DNA of 64,000 nucleotides from Mycolicibacter kumamotonensis. GTDB lineage: Bacteria; Actinomycetota; Actinomycetes; Mycobacteriales; Mycobacteriaceae. A model generated the notes under the pieces. The model ran no database searches, was not told the DNA's origin, and saw nothing but the letters and a program-made list of their open reading frames with translations. Positions 18,676 to 27,321 of this stretch are shown in pieces. Made by a program: the position numbers and the translations under genes. Numbering within the stretch: position 1 is the first letter of the stretch; each line of letters begins with the position of its first letter. The stretch spans positions 1 through 64,000 of the forward strand of contig NZ_MVHU01000025.1 in NCBI RefSeq assembly GCF_002086285.1, written 5' to 3'.

Positions 18676-20019
18676 GTGACGACAGCGATGACCATCGACA
18701 GCGGTTCGTCCGCCCCCGCTCCACGCCCGGGGCCACGCCCGGGGCCCCGTCCCGGCCCCAAACCGGGTGCTCGGCCCGGCCCGGTGATCGCCGCTCCCCC
18801 GACCGGCGATCCGCACCGATTCGGCCGGGTCGACGACGACGGCACCGTATGGCTGGTCACCTCGGCCGGTGAGCGGCAGATCGGCTCCTGGCAGGCCGGC
18901 GACCGCGAGGCCGCGTTCGCGCACTTCGGCCGGCGATTCGACGACCTGAGCACCGAGGTCACCCTGCTCGAGGAGCGGCTGGCCTCCGGAAGCGGCGACG
19001 CTCGCAAGATCAAGGCGTCCGCGACGGCGCTGGCCGAGTCACTGCCCACGGCCAGCGTCCTCGGTGACGTCGACGCGCTGGCGGCACGCATCGCCGCGGT
19101 CAGTGAGCACGCCGACGCCATCGCCGCCGCCAACCGGGCCCAGCGCGACGAGCAGCGGGCCGCGGCGACGGCCCGCAAGGAGGCGCTGGCCGCCGAGGCA
19201 GAGGAGCTGGCCGCCAATTCCACGCAGTGGAAAGCCGCCGGTGACCGGCTGCGAACCATCCTCGAGGAGTGGCGCACGATCACCGGTCTGGACCGTAAGA
19301 CCGACGACGCCCTGTGGAAGCGGTACGCGGCGGCCCGGGACACCTTCAACCGGCGTCGCGGGTCGCACTTCGCCGAACTCGACCGGGGGCGGGCCGGGGC
19401 GCGCGAGGAGAAAGAACGATTGTGCCGGCGCGCGGAGGAGCTGGCGGGCTCGACCGACTGGGCGGCCACCAGTGCCGCGTTCCGGGAGTTGCTCAACACC
19501 TGGAAGGCGGCCGGGCGGGCCAGCCGGGACGTCGACGAGGCGCTGTGGCAGCGGTTCAAGGCCGCGCAGGACACCTTCTTCACGGCGCGCAACGCCGCCA
19601 ACGCCGAACGCGACGCCGAACTGGTCACCAATGCCACGGCGAAGGAGGCGCTGCTGGCCGAGGCGGAGCGGATCGACCCGGCCAACCAGCATGCCGCGCG
19701 CGCCGCGCTGCGCTCGATCGTCACCAAATGGGACGCGATCGGCAAGGTGCCCCGGGAGCGCTCCGCCGAACTGGAGCGGCGACTGCGGGCGGTGGAGAAG
19801 AAGGTGCGGGACGCCGGCGCCGCCGCGGACGCCTCCGGGGTGGATCCGGAGGCCGAAGCCCGCGCCGCCCAGTTCCGTACCCGCGCTGAGCAATTCGAAC
19901 GTCAAGCACGCAAGGCCCAGGCCGCGGGGCGGGAGAAGGAGGCCGCGGAGGCCACCGCCAGCGCCGAGCAGTGGCGGCAATGGGCCCAGGCCGCCGAACA
20001 GGCGCTCAACCGGCGCTGA
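18676..20019 (+). CDS. DUF349 repeat coiled-coil protein
   Basis: Helical protein of 447 residues corresponding to Rv2731. A proline/glycine-rich N-terminus (about 14-40) is followed by a conserved [18 protein letters not shown] segment and then repeated DUF349 helices ([59 protein letters not shown]). The repeats are thought to form a long spacer; the role is unknown. A GTG at 18676 follows GAAGGG closely, and an ATG at 18688 is a possible alternative start. A strong hairpin directly follows the stop. Confidence 0.85.
   Translation: MTTAMTIDSGSSAPAPRPGPRPGPRPGPKPGARPGPVIAAPPTGDPHRFGRVDDDGTVWLVTSAGERQIGSWQAGDREAAFAHFGRRFDDLSTEVTLLEERLASGSGDARKIKASATALAESLPTASVLGDVDALAARIAAVSEHADAIAAANRAQRDEQRAAATARKEALAAEAEELAANSTQWKAAGDRLRTILEEWRTITGLDRKTDDALWKRYAAARDTFNRRRGSHFAELDRGRAGAREEKERLCRRAEELAGSTDWAATSAAFRELLNTWKAAGRASRDVDEALWQRFKAAQDTFFTARNAANAERDAELVTNATAKEALLAEAERIDPANQHAARAALRSIVTKWDAIGKVPRERSAELERRLRAVEKKVRDAGAAADASGVDPEAEARAAQFRTRAEQFERQARKAQAAGREKEAAEATASAEQWRQWAQAAEQALNRR
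18721..18744 (+). repeat. 12-bp tandem repeat in DUF349 gene
   Basis: Two perfect copies of CCACGCCCGGGG followed by degenerate copies. In frame they encode the RPGP repeats of the N-terminal tail, so copy number could vary without a frameshift. Confidence 0.8.
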
Positions 20020-20043
20020 CCCGGCCGATGTTTGGCGGCCGGG
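20020..20043 (+). terminator. hairpin terminator candidate after DUF349 gene
   Basis: Perfect 8-bp stem CCCGGCCG/CGGCCGGG with an 8-base loop, beginning on the base after the stop codon. No U-tract follows, as is usual in mycobacteria. Confidence 0.6.
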
Positions 20044-20055
20044 CATGTCGGGTTA
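20030..20055 (+). promoter_or_regulatory. weak SigF-like promoter candidate for SRPBCC gene
   Basis: GTTT, 16 bases, then GGGTTA resembles the SigF pattern GGTTT-N15-17-GGGTAT but misses the last bases. It lies about 40 bases before the SRPBCC start and overlaps the hairpin's right half. Confidence 0.25.
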
Positions 20056-20094
20056 ACCCCTCCGTGACAACGACCAATCTCACGGGGGGTAGGT

Positions 20095-20553
20095 ATGGCC
20101 AGCAATATCACCGCGGCACTCGACGTCAAGCGTCCGATCCGGACGGTCTACAACCAATGGACCCAGTTCGAGTCGTTCCCGCAGTTCATGGACGGCGTTG
20201 AGCGCATCGAGCAGCGCGACGACACGCACCTGCACTGGACGATCAAGGTGGGGCCCGCGACCCGCGAGTTCGACGCGACCATCACCGAACAGCACCCCGA
20301 GGAGCGGGTGGCCTGGCGGTCGGAGAACGGTCCCCGTCACGGCGGCGTGGTCACGTTCCACAAGATCGACGAGAACACCACCCGGGTGACCACCCAGATG
20401 GACATCGACCCGGAGGGGGTCCTGGAGAACGTCGCCGACAAGCTGAACCTGCTCGACCACCGTGTGCACGCCGACCTCGAGCGGTTCAAGGACTTCATCG
20501 AGAGCCAGCCCGCGGAGACCGGCGGGTGGCGCGGCGACGTGCCGCGGCGCTGA
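20095..20553 (+). CDS. SRPBCC cyclase/dehydrase-like protein
   Basis: Ligand-binding helix-grip protein of 152 residues (polyketide cyclase/dehydrase superfamily). Signatures are the opening ITAALDVKRPIRTVYNQWTQ, FPQFMDGVERIEQ, the ATITEQHPEERVAWRS strand pair and the long C-terminal helix from about 105. Bacterial relatives of this type are often stress-induced; the ligand is unknown. GGGGGGTAGGT precedes the ATG. Its stop shares one base with the next start (TGATG), so the pair is translationally coupled. I do not recall this pair next to Rv2731 in M. tuberculosis. Confidence 0.88.
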   Translation: MASNITAALDVKRPIRTVYNQWTQFESFPQFMDGVERIEQRDDTHLHWTIKVGPATREFDATITEQHPEERVAWRSENGPRHGGVVTFHKIDENTTRVTTQMDIDPEGVLENVADKLNLLDHRVHADLERFKDFIESQPAETGGWRGDVPRR

Positions 20554-21242
20554 TGGACCCGGCCGCACAGCTGTTCCGCTGGGGCGCCGCGGCCCTGTAC
20601 CGCCGGTTCTTCCATCCCGCCGGTGTGCTGGCGATCGGCTTCCTGGAGCGGGTCGCACCCACTGCGGAGGGCCTGCCGGTGGAATCCTCGGCGGTGGCCG
20701 CCCGGATCTCCAAGGGCGCGGGAACCCCGGGGGCGCTGCCCGACGCGATCGGCCTGGCCCTGCGGGTGCCGGCCCCGCACGGGCCCTGGGACATCCTGCT
20801 GGTGTCGGCGGGTTCCGGGCCGCTCGGCCGGGCCGTGGGACTGCGCCCCGTCGCGTCGTGGGCCGGGCTGACGATGACCACGCTCATGCCGCTGGACTAT
20901 CAGGGCGACGTGTGGTGGCTGCGAGCGCGGCTGACCACACCGATCCCCGGCTACGGATTGGCGCTGGGCAGCATCGGCAACCGGATCGAGCGAGACGAGG
21001 TCTGCTTCGAACTCGACCAGGCCCACGGCACCGCGGGGTTTCGCCCGCTGGCCCACCTGGTGCTCACGGGCCTCGATCAGGGCCATGACGTGTCGTTCGA
21101 CCCGGTCGTGAACACGCCTCCGGATGTGCACCTGCGTCCCCGATGGCTCGCGGGACTACGCGCCCGGGCCTACCGGGGCAGCCGCGAGGGCAGAAGCGCG
21201 CCGGCGGCTACTCGCCCGGCGGTCGGTCCTCGGGAGGCCTGA
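20553..21242 (+). CDS. conserved protein with weak catalase-fold resemblance
   Basis: Protein of 229 residues that I do not recognise with confidence. It opens with an amphipathic stretch (AAQLFRWGAAALYRRFFHPA). The segment ISKGAGTPGALPDAIGLALR followed by PWDILLVSAG recalls the SxGxGxPxxxPDxxGLAL pattern of heme catalase-fold proteins. The catalytic histidine and heme tyrosine contexts are not evident, so a true catalase is unlikely. The start shares a base with the SRPBCC stop. Its last 35 bases overlap the convergent membrane-protein gene. Such genes are sometimes annotated as phosphodiesterases, for which I see no support. Confidence 0.65.
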   Translation: MDPAAQLFRWGAAALYRRFFHPAGVLAIGFLERVAPTAEGLPVESSAVAARISKGAGTPGALPDAIGLALRVPAPHGPWDILLVSAGSGPLGRAVGLRPVASWAGLTMTTLMPLDYQGDVWWLRARLTTPIPGYGLALGSIGNRIERDEVCFELDQAHGTAGFRPLAHLVLTGLDQGHDVSFDPVVNTPPDVHLRPRWLAGLRARAYRGSREGRSAPAATRPAVGPREA

Positions 21243-21813
21243 GCTCGTCCAGCAGGCCCAGCACCTGACGCTGTGCGGTGCTGCGGCGGCGCTGCTCCTC
21301 GGCGGCCAGCTGCACCGCGGTGCGTGACCACACCAGCCGGGCCCAGTGAAAAGTCAGCACGATCAGGGTGATCCAGGCCAGGATCAGGCCGAACCCCGGT
21401 CCGGGATGGCCGGCCGCGACGGTCTGGCGCGACCACACGGCCAGCAGCCCCGCCACGCTGCCCACCGCCGAACCGGCCAGGGCCACCCAGGCCACCGCCC
21501 AGCGCCGGAGTAGCAGCGCCAGCATCGAGAACCCGACACCGAACAACAGCGCCAGCCACATGAACAGCCGCGACGGCAGACCCACCAGGGCGTCGTCGGC
21601 TCCGTTGGCGGCGAACAGCACATCCCAGCCGCGCACCGCCCCGGTGTGTGGCGCCAGGAACGACGCCAGCAGCACGAACACGCAGATCGCGACGACCAAA
21701 CCCCTACCCCCGGGGTCGATTTCGCTGGCAACGCGGCGCTCCGCGGCTTCGATATCGGCCCGGTAGGCCTCGAAGTCACTGTAGTGCCCGGCGTTGTCGG
21801 GCTGGTCGCTCAC
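21208..21813 (-). CDS. conserved membrane protein (Rv2732c-like)
   Basis: Membrane protein of 201 residues, by position and character Rv2732c. An N-terminal cytoplasmic helix ([20 protein letters not shown]) is followed by four hydrophobic segments (about 40-57, 84-102, 108-128, 143-160) and a charged C-terminal tail. The GTG start overlaps the miaB stop as GTGA, so it is translated from the miaB mRNA. No enzymatic motif is visible; the role is unknown. The 3' end overlaps the convergent gene by 35 bases. Confidence 0.85.
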   Translation of the reverse strand: MSDQPDNAGHYSDFEAYRADIEAAERRVASEIDPGGRGLVVAICVFVLLASFLAPHTGAVRGWDVLFAANGADDALVGLPSRLFMWLALLFGVGFSMLALLLRRWAVAWVALAGSAVGSVAGLLAVWSRQTVAAGHPGPGFGLILAWITLIVLTFHWARLVWSRTAVQLAAEEQRRRSTAQRQVLGLLDELRPPEDRPPGE

Positions 21814-23276
21814 CGCGCCGCCCCCGGCATCTTCGGCATGCCCAGCCCGACACCGGGCGGGGGTCCGGCCGCGATGTCGCCGGCCCTGGTGCGGCGGTGA
21901 CTGTGCAGCGGCCCGTCGGCCAGCAGGTGGTGCGGCGCCGCGCCGGTCACCGTCGTGGTCACCACGTCGCCGGGACGCACCTGCGCCTCGCCCGGGGTGA
22001 AGTGCACCAACCGGCCGTCGCGGGCGCGGCCGCTCATCCGCGCCGTCTGCGCGTCTTTGCGCCCCTCCCCGACCGCGACGAGCACCTCGACGGTGCGGCC
22101 GATCTGCGCCCGGTTCTCCTGCAGCGAGATCTCCTCCTGAAGCTCCACCAGACGTTCGTAGCGTTGCTGGACCACCTCTTTGGGCAGCTGGTCGGGCAGC
22201 TCGGCGGCGGGGGTGCCGGGACGCTTGGAGTACTGGAAGGTGAACGCGGCCGAGAACCGCGCGGCCCGTACCACCTCGAGGGTGTCGGCGAAGTCGCGTT
22301 CGGTCTCGCCCGGGAACCCGACGATCAAGTCGGTGGTGATCGCCGCGTCCGGGATCGCCGCCCGCACCCGGTCGAGAATGCCCAGGTAGCGCTCGGCCCG
22401 GTAGGAGCGGCGCATCGCCCGCAGGACGGTGTCCGAGCCGGACTGCAGCGGCATGTGCAGTGTGGGACAGACGTTGGGGGTCTGGGCCATCGCCTCGATG
22501 ACGTCGTCGGTGAACTCGGCCGGGTGCGGGGAGGTGAAGCGGACCCGTTCCAGACCCTCGATGTCCCCGCAGGCCCGCAGCAGTGATGCGAATGCGCCGC
22601 GGTCGCGCGGCAGCGCCGGGTCGGCGAACGAGACCCCGTAGGCGTTGACGTTCTGCCCCAGCAGCGTCACCTCGATGACGCCCTGCTCGGCCAGCGCGGC
22701 GACTTCGGCGAGAATGTCCTGCGGGCTGCGGTCCACCTCGCGGCCCCGCAGCGACGGCACGATGCAGAAGGTGCAGCTGTTGTTGCAGCCGACGGAGATG
22801 GAAACCCAGGCCGCGTAAGCCGATTCCCGCGCGGCCGGCAACGACGACGGGAACTCCCGCAGCGATTCGACGATCTCGACCTGGGCTTGCCGGTTGTGCC
22901 GGGCCCGCTCCAGCAACACCGGCAGCGAGCCCAGGTTGTGGGTGCCGAACACCACGTCGACCCACGGCGCCCGGCTCAGCACGCCGTCCTTGTCCTTCTG
23001 GGCCAGGCAGCCGCCGACGGCGATCTGCATGTCCGGGTTGCTGCGCTTGTGCGGCGCCAGGTGACTCAGGTTGCCGTAGAGCTTGTTGTCGGCGTTCTCG
23101 CGCACCGCGCAGGTGTTGAACACCACCACGTCGGCGTCGGCGCCCGCGGCGGCGCGGCGATAACCGGCCTGCTCCAACATGCCGGCGATGCGTTCGGAGT
23201 CGTGAACATTCATCTGACAGCCGTAGGTGCGCACCTCGTAGGTGCGCACCTGTTCGGAAATCACCGGCGAACTCAC
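21810..23276 (-). CDS. miaB: tRNA-2-methylthio-N6-dimethylallyladenosine synthase MiaB
   Basis: Radical-SAM methylthiotransferase of 488 residues that completes ms2i6A37 in tRNA after MiaA. The MTTase domain carries three cluster cysteines ([24 protein letters not shown]), the radical-SAM motif is CNNSCTFC, and a TRAM domain ends near 430. A glycine/proline-rich tail follows. The start is the GTG giving VSSPVISEQ; later GTG codons are possible. A perfect 15-bp tandem repeat (23222-23251) encodes [10 protein letters not shown] just before the first cysteine. It corresponds to Rv2733c. Confidence 0.95.
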   Translation of the reverse strand: MSSPVISEQVRTYEVRTYGCQMNVHDSERIAGMLEQAGYRRAAAGADADVVVFNTCAVRENADNKLYGNLSHLAPHKRSNPDMQIAVGGCLAQKDKDGVLSRAPWVDVVFGTHNLGSLPVLLERARHNRQAQVEIVESLREFPSSLPAARESAYAAWVSISVGCNNSCTFCIVPSLRGREVDRSPQDILAEVAALAEQGVIEVTLLGQNVNAYGVSFADPALPRDRGAFASLLRACGDIEGLERVRFTSPHPAEFTDDVIEAMAQTPNVCPTLHMPLQSGSDTVLRAMRRSYRAERYLGILDRVRAAIPDAAITTDLIVGFPGETERDFADTLEVVRAARFSAAFTFQYSKRPGTPAAELPDQLPKEVVQQRYERLVELQEEISLQENRAQIGRTVEVLVAVGEGRKDAQTARMSGRARDGRLVHFTPGEAQVRPGDVVTTTVTGAAPHHLLADGPLHSHRRTRAGDIAAGPPPGVGLGMPKMPGAAR

Positions 23277-23370
23277 CCGGACTATGCTACGGCGGCCGGT
23301 GCGGCGCGGACCGATCGGATTGCGAAGACCGGATATGGCGGCGGTCCCGTCATCGGTAGGGTCGGATGCC

Positions 23371-24129
23371 ATGACCAGCGGCGGGCCGGATCCGGTGCCG
23401 ATGATCGCCATCCGGGACGTCAACAAGTACTTCGGCGGCCTGCACGTGCTCAAGGACGTCAATCTCGACGTCGCCCGGGGCGAGGTGGTGGCGATTTTGG
23501 GCCCGTCGGGCTCCGGCAAGTCCACCCTGTGCCGCACCATCAACCGGCTCGAGACCGTGGATTCGGGCACCATCGCCATCGACGGCCAGCCGCTGCCGGC
23601 CGAGGGCGCGTCGCTGGCGCGGTTGCGGGCGCAGGTCGGGATGGTGTTCCAGGCGTTCAACCTGTTTCCGCACAAGACGATCCTCGACAACGTCACACTG
23701 GCACCGATGAAGGTGCACAAGACCCCGAGGGTCGAGGCGCAGCGCCAGGCGATGGCGCTGCTGGAACGGGTCGGGGTGGCCGATCAGGCCGGCAAGCACC
23801 CCGCCCAATTGTCCGGCGGGCAGCAGCAGCGGGTGGCGATCGCGCGCTCGCTGGCGATGAACCCCAAGGTGATGTTGTTCGACGAGCCGACCAGTGCGCT
23901 GGACCCGGAGATGATCAGCGAGGTGCTGGCGGTGATGAGTTCGCTGGCCGACGACGGGATGACCATGGTGGTCGTGACCCATGAGATGGGCTTCGCGCGC
24001 CGCGCCGCCGATCGGGTGGTGTTCATGGCCGATGGCGCCGTCGTCGAGGACGCCCCGCCGGCGGAGTTCTTCGGCGAGCCCAAGTCCGCCCGGGCCAAAG
24101 ACTTTCTCGCCCGGATCCTCGACCACTGA
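23371..24129 (+). CDS. gluA: glutamate ABC transporter ATP-binding protein
   Basis: ATPase of a polar amino-acid importer, 252 residues. Walker [11 protein letters not shown]-loop [10 protein letters not shown], signature LSGGQQQR, Walker [10 protein letters not shown] and switch HE (VVTHEMGF) are all intact. [13 protein letters not shown] is characteristic of glutamate/glutamine-type ATPases. The ATG at 23371 is chosen; an internal ATG at 23401 is possible. The stop shares one base with the gluB start. The four-gene order gluA-gluB-gluC-gluD matches the corynebacterial glutamate system; the true substrate is inferred from this order. Confidence 0.9.
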   Translation: MTSGGPDPVPMIAIRDVNKYFGGLHVLKDVNLDVARGEVVAILGPSGSGKSTLCRTINRLETVDSGTIAIDGQPLPAEGASLARLRAQVGMVFQAFNLFPHKTILDNVTLAPMKVHKTPRVEAQRQAMALLERVGVADQAGKHPAQLSGGQQQRVAIARSLAMNPKVMLFDEPTSALDPEMISEVLAVMSSLADDGMTMVVVTHEMGFARRAADRVVFMADGAVVEDAPPAEFFGEPKSARAKDFLARILDH

Positions 24130-24941
24130 TGTTGCTGCCGCGGCGGTTGCAGATGCTGGCACGGCTCTGCGTCGTGCTGGCGGCGGGATCGGGCCTATCG
24201 GTCGCCTGCACCGCCCATGACCCCGGCAAGATCACCGTCGGCGTGAAGTTCGACCAACCCGGGTTGAGCGTCAAAAGACCCGACGGCACGCTCGGCGGGT
24301 TCGACGTCGACGTGGCCCGCTACGTCGCGGGACGGCTGGGATATCCGCCCGAACGCATCGCCTGGATCGAAGCCCCGTCCGGCCAACGCGAGATGCTGCT
24401 GCGCAACGGGCAGGTCGACTACGTGGTCGCCACCTATTCGATCACCGATTCCCGGCGGCAAAAGGTCGATTTCTCCGGCCCCTACCTGCTGGCCGGACAG
24501 TCTTTGCTGGTGCGGGCCGACGACACCGATATCACCGGCACGGCATCGCTGCAACGCCACAAGAGGCTGTGTTCGGTGTCGGGATCCACTCCCGCGCAAC
24601 GGATCAAAGACCGCTATCCCGGCGTGCAGCTGCAGCGCTACGACACCTACTCCGCGTGCGTGGAGGCCCTGCGCAACAATGCGATCGATGCGGTGACCAC
24701 CGATGACGTGATCCTGGCCGGGTATGCCGCGCAGAGCCCCGGGGCGTTCAAGCTTGTCGGCGACCGGTTTTCGGAAGAGAAGTACGGGATCGGCGTGCAG
24801 AAGGGCAACGAGAGCCTCCGGCGGCGGATCAACGACGCGATCGAGCAGATGGAACACGACGGCTCCTGGCGGGCGGCGTTCATCGACAACTTCGGCGCTG
24901 CCGAGTTCGCGGTGCCCGACCCGCCGCCGATCGAGCGATGA
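24129..24941 (+). CDS. gluB: glutamate-binding lipoprotein
   Basis: Extracytoplasmic solute-binding protein of 270 residues. The signal peptide ends in a lipobox (LSVAC, lipidated cysteine about 27), followed by the family 3 binding fold: ITVGVKFDQPGLSVKRPDG, LGGFDVDVARYVAGRLGY and VDYVVATYSITDSRRQKVDF. Cysteines C148 and C177 could form a disulphide. It starts on the last base of the gluA stop and overlaps gluC by four bases. Confidence 0.9.
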   Translation: MLLPRRLQMLARLCVVLAAGSGLSVACTAHDPGKITVGVKFDQPGLSVKRPDGTLGGFDVDVARYVAGRLGYPPERIAWIEAPSGQREMLLRNGQVDYVVATYSITDSRRQKVDFSGPYLLAGQSLLVRADDTDITGTASLQRHKRLCSVSGSTPAQRIKDRYPGVQLQRYDTYSACVEALRNNAIDAVTTDDVILAGYAAQSPGAFKLVGDRFSEEKYGIGVQKGNESLRRRINDAIEQMEHDGSWRAAFIDNFGAAEFAVPDPPPIER

Positions 24942-25615
24942 TGTTCGCCGAGTATCTCGGTCAGATCCTGCAGGCTTTCACCGTCACGGTCGAATTGGCG
25001 GCGCTGTCCGGGGCCTTGGCGCTGATCTTGGGCACCGGACTGGCGGCGATGCGGTTGGCTCCGGTTCCGGTGCTGCGCTGGCTCGGCGCCGGCTACGTGC
25101 ACCTGGTGCGCAACACCCCGCTGACGCTGCTGTTGCTGCTGTGCTCGTTCGGTCTGGCCCAGACACTCGGGGTGACGCTGACCGACCCACGGTCGCCGAC
25201 GTCGATCGACGACAGCAATTTTCGGCTCGCGGTGCTCGGATTGGGTGTCTACACGGCGTCGTTCGTGTGTGAGGCGCTGCGATCCGGGGTCAACACCGTC
25301 GGGATCGGACAGGCCGAGGCCGCCCGGTCACTCGGGTTCAGCTTCGGCCAGAACCTGCGGATCATATTGTTGCCCCAAGCTTTTCGGGCGGTGATCATCC
25401 CGCTGGGCTCGGTGCTGATCGCGTTGACGAAGAACACCACGCTGGCCTCAGCGATCGGGGTGGCCGAAGCGGCGCTGCTGATGAAGACGATGACGGAGAA
25501 CACCGCGGCGCTGATCGCGGTGGGCGCGATCTTCGCCGCCGGTTTCGTCGTGCTGACTCTGCCGCTGGGCCTGCTGTTCGGATACCTGGGCCGGCGCTGG
25601 GCGGTGACGCGATGA
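24938..25615 (+). CDS. gluC: glutamate ABC transporter permease GluC
   Basis: Inner-membrane permease of 225 residues with about five membrane segments. The HisM-type coupling motif EALRSGVNTVGIGQAEAARS (EAA loop) and the LVRNTPLTLLLLL segment typical of amino-acid permeases are clear. Overlaps with both neighbours are ATGA. It should pair with GluD to form the channel. Confidence 0.9.
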   Translation: MMFAEYLGQILQAFTVTVELAALSGALALILGTGLAAMRLAPVPVLRWLGAGYVHLVRNTPLTLLLLLCSFGLAQTLGVTLTDPRSPTSIDDSNFRLAVLGLGVYTASFVCEALRSGVNTVGIGQAEAARSLGFSFGQNLRIILLPQAFRAVIIPLGSVLIALTKNTTLASAIGVAEAALLMKTMTENTAALIAVGAIFAAGFVVLTLPLGLLFGYLGRRWAVTR

Positions 25616-26496
25616 AGCCGGCGTCGCGGGCGACGGTGCTCTTCGACGCGCCCGGACCGCGGGCCCGAGCCCGCCACCGCGCCATGTCGGCGGCGACGGT
25701 GCTGGCCGCGGCGCTGCTGGGCTGGGTGGTGTATGACCGGCTGTCCGCCAAGGGCCAGCTGACCGCCGAGAAGTGGGCACCGTTTCTGACCGCCGACCTA
25801 TGGCGGACCTACGTGCTGCCCGGAGTGGCGGGCACACTGACCGCAGCGGCCTGGGCGATCGGGCTGGCGCTGGTGCTGGGTGTCGGCCTGGGTGTCGGCC
25901 GATTGTCGGGGGTCAGGGCGGTCCGCTTGAGCTGCGCGGTGGTGGTGGAGTTCTTCCGGGCGATCCCGGTCCTGATCATGATGATCTTCGCCTACTTCAT
26001 CTACGGCGTGCTCGACGCGTTCCCGCCCCAGCAGATCGCCCTGGCCGGGGTGGTCACCGGGCTGACGCTCTACAACGGCGCCGTCATCGCCGAGATCGTG
26101 CGGGCCGGAGTCCATGCCCTGCCCGGCGGGCAGTCCGAGGCGGCGGCCGCCCTGGGATTGAACTGGGCCGGCTCGATGCGCCTGGTGCTGCTGCCCCAGG
26201 CCGTCACCGCCATGCTGCCGGTGCTGGTGTCGCAACTGGTGGTGGCGCTCAAGGACACCGCCATCGGCTACCAGATCACGTTCGTGGAGATGGTGCGTCA
26301 GGGCACGGTGGTCGGCTCGCAGTACAGCAATTACCTTCCCGCGCTGCTGGTGATCGCGGCGCTGATGATCACCGGAAATCTGGCGCTGTCCGCGGGCGCG
26401 ATCGGCCTGGAGCGCCGGCTGCGCCGTTCGCGGCACAACCCGTTGGAGGCGGCCACCATCGAGCCGGAGGGCACCCCGGGAGCCGAGGTGGTTTAG
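25612..26496 (+). CDS. gluD: glutamate ABC transporter permease GluD
   Basis: Second permease, 294 residues. A basic N-terminal tail precedes the membrane segments; EFFRAIPVLIMMIFAYFI and the EAA loop EIVRAGVHALPGGQSEAAAA are typical. The C-terminal 35 residues are charged and probably cytosolic. It ends the gluABCD operon; no clear terminator was seen before the next gene 63 bases on. Confidence 0.9.
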   Translation: MKPASRATVLFDAPGPRARARHRAMSAATVLAAALLGWVVYDRLSAKGQLTAEKWAPFLTADLWRTYVLPGVAGTLTAAAWAIGLALVLGVGLGVGRLSGVRAVRLSCAVVVEFFRAIPVLIMMIFAYFIYGVLDAFPPQQIALAGVVTGLTLYNGAVIAEIVRAGVHALPGGQSEAAAALGLNWAGSMRLVLLPQAVTAMLPVLVSQLVVALKDTAIGYQITFVEMVRQGTVVGSQYSNYLPALLVIAALMITGNLALSAGAIGLERRLRRSRHNPLEAATIEPEGTPGAEVV

Positions 26497-26559
26497 GCAC
26501 TGCGCGGCGGTGATCCGGCGTCTAGAGTCGGACGCAACAGCCGACGACAGGAGACTCTG

Positions 26560-26790
26560 ATGGCTATCACCCCCAAGGACGCGTTCAACGCCGCCCGCGA
26601 CATCGCCGCCCACGCCGTCGAGAAGGCCTCCGACATCGTCGAGGACGCCGGCGACATCATCCGCGGGGATATCTCCGGCGGCGTCAGCGCGATCGTCCAG
26701 GATTCGGTGGAGATCGCCACGCACGCCGTCGAGCGGACCAAGGAGGTCTTCACCGACAGCGACGAAGCAGACGAGGTCGACGAGGTCTGA
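26560..26790 (+). CDS. small amphipathic helical protein
   Basis: Protein of 76 residues preceded by a good ribosome site (AGGAGA). It is almost wholly helical with repeated patterns (DAFNAARDIAAHAVEKASDI, then DSVEIATHAVERTKEVF) and an acidic end (DSDEADEVDEV). The two AAHAVEKASDIV / ATHAVERTKEVF blocks are internally similar. The function is unknown; a membrane- or envelope-associated stress protein is one possibility. It converges with recX, and the two stop codons face each other across a hairpin. Confidence 0.75.
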   Translation: MAITPKDAFNAARDIAAHAVEKASDIVEDAGDIIRGDISGGVSAIVQDSVEIATHAVERTKEVFTDSDEADEVDEV

Positions 26791-26800
26791 GTTTCAGACC
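26784..26800. terminator. hairpin at convergent stops
   Basis: Perfect 7-bp stem GGTCTGA/TCAGACC with a 3-base loop, containing the stop codons of the small gene and of recX. It could act in both directions, though the loop is short and there is no U-tract. Confidence 0.35.
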
Positions 26801-27321
26801 CGCCGGCGCTCCCGTTCGGCGGCCAGCTCGTCACGGACCACGTCAAAGGCCATCGACGGGCTGTAGCCGCGGCGGGCCAGCATCGCCACCAGTCGCCGGG
26901 TCACCCGGGTGTCGTCCTCCCCGAGGGTTTCCCGCCGGAGTTTGATCCGCACCAGCTCTTCGGCCCGCATCCGCTCGGCGCAGGCGTCGATGCCGGCCAG
27001 CGCTTCGGCTATGACGTCGTCGGCGACGCCCTTGGTGCGCAGTTCGGCGGCGATCACTTTGCGGCCCTTGCCCGCGTGTTCGCGCCGGGAGCGCACCCAC
27101 TGCTCGGCGAAGTCAGCGTCGTCGATCAGGCCCGCTTTGGCCAGCCGGTCGAGCACCCGGGTGCTGACGTCGTCGGGGTAGCCCCGTTTGCTCAGCTGAC
27201 CGGCGAGCTCGGCGCGGGTACGCGCCCGCGCGGTGAGCAGGCGAAGGCACAGTGACTTCGCCTGCTCCTCACGCTTGGGTTCGGCCGGCTCAGAAGTCGA
27301 CGGGAGCGGGCAGGACGTCAT
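26794..27321 (-). CDS. recX: RecA regulator RecX
   Basis: Helical protein of 175 residues that binds RecA filaments and restrains RecA activity. RecX repeats are visible: [40 protein letters not shown] and [15 protein letters not shown]. The ATG at 27321 matches the M. tuberculosis N-terminus; an ATG four codons upstream is an alternative. The start lies inside the 3' end of recA (overlap of 32 bases), as in other mycobacteria, so expression is coupled to recA. Confidence 0.94.
   Translation of the reverse strand: MTSCPLPSTSEPAEPKREEQAKSLCLRLLTARARTRAELAGQLSKRGYPDDVSTRVLDRLAKAGLIDDADFAEQWVRSRREHAGKGRKVIAAELRTKGVADDVIAEALAGIDACAERMRAEELVRIKLRRETLGEDDTRVTRRLVAMLARRGYSPSMAFDVVRDELAAERERRRV

Noticed and set aside
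20553..21242. Catalase gene
   Set aside because: Only a short motif is shared; the catalytic histidine and heme tyrosine contexts are missing and the protein is far too short.
23222..23251. 15-bp tandem repeat at the start of miaB as a recent duplication
   Set aside because: The repeated [10 protein letters not shown] peptide resembles the N-terminus I recall for M. tuberculosis MiaB, so it is probably ancestral.
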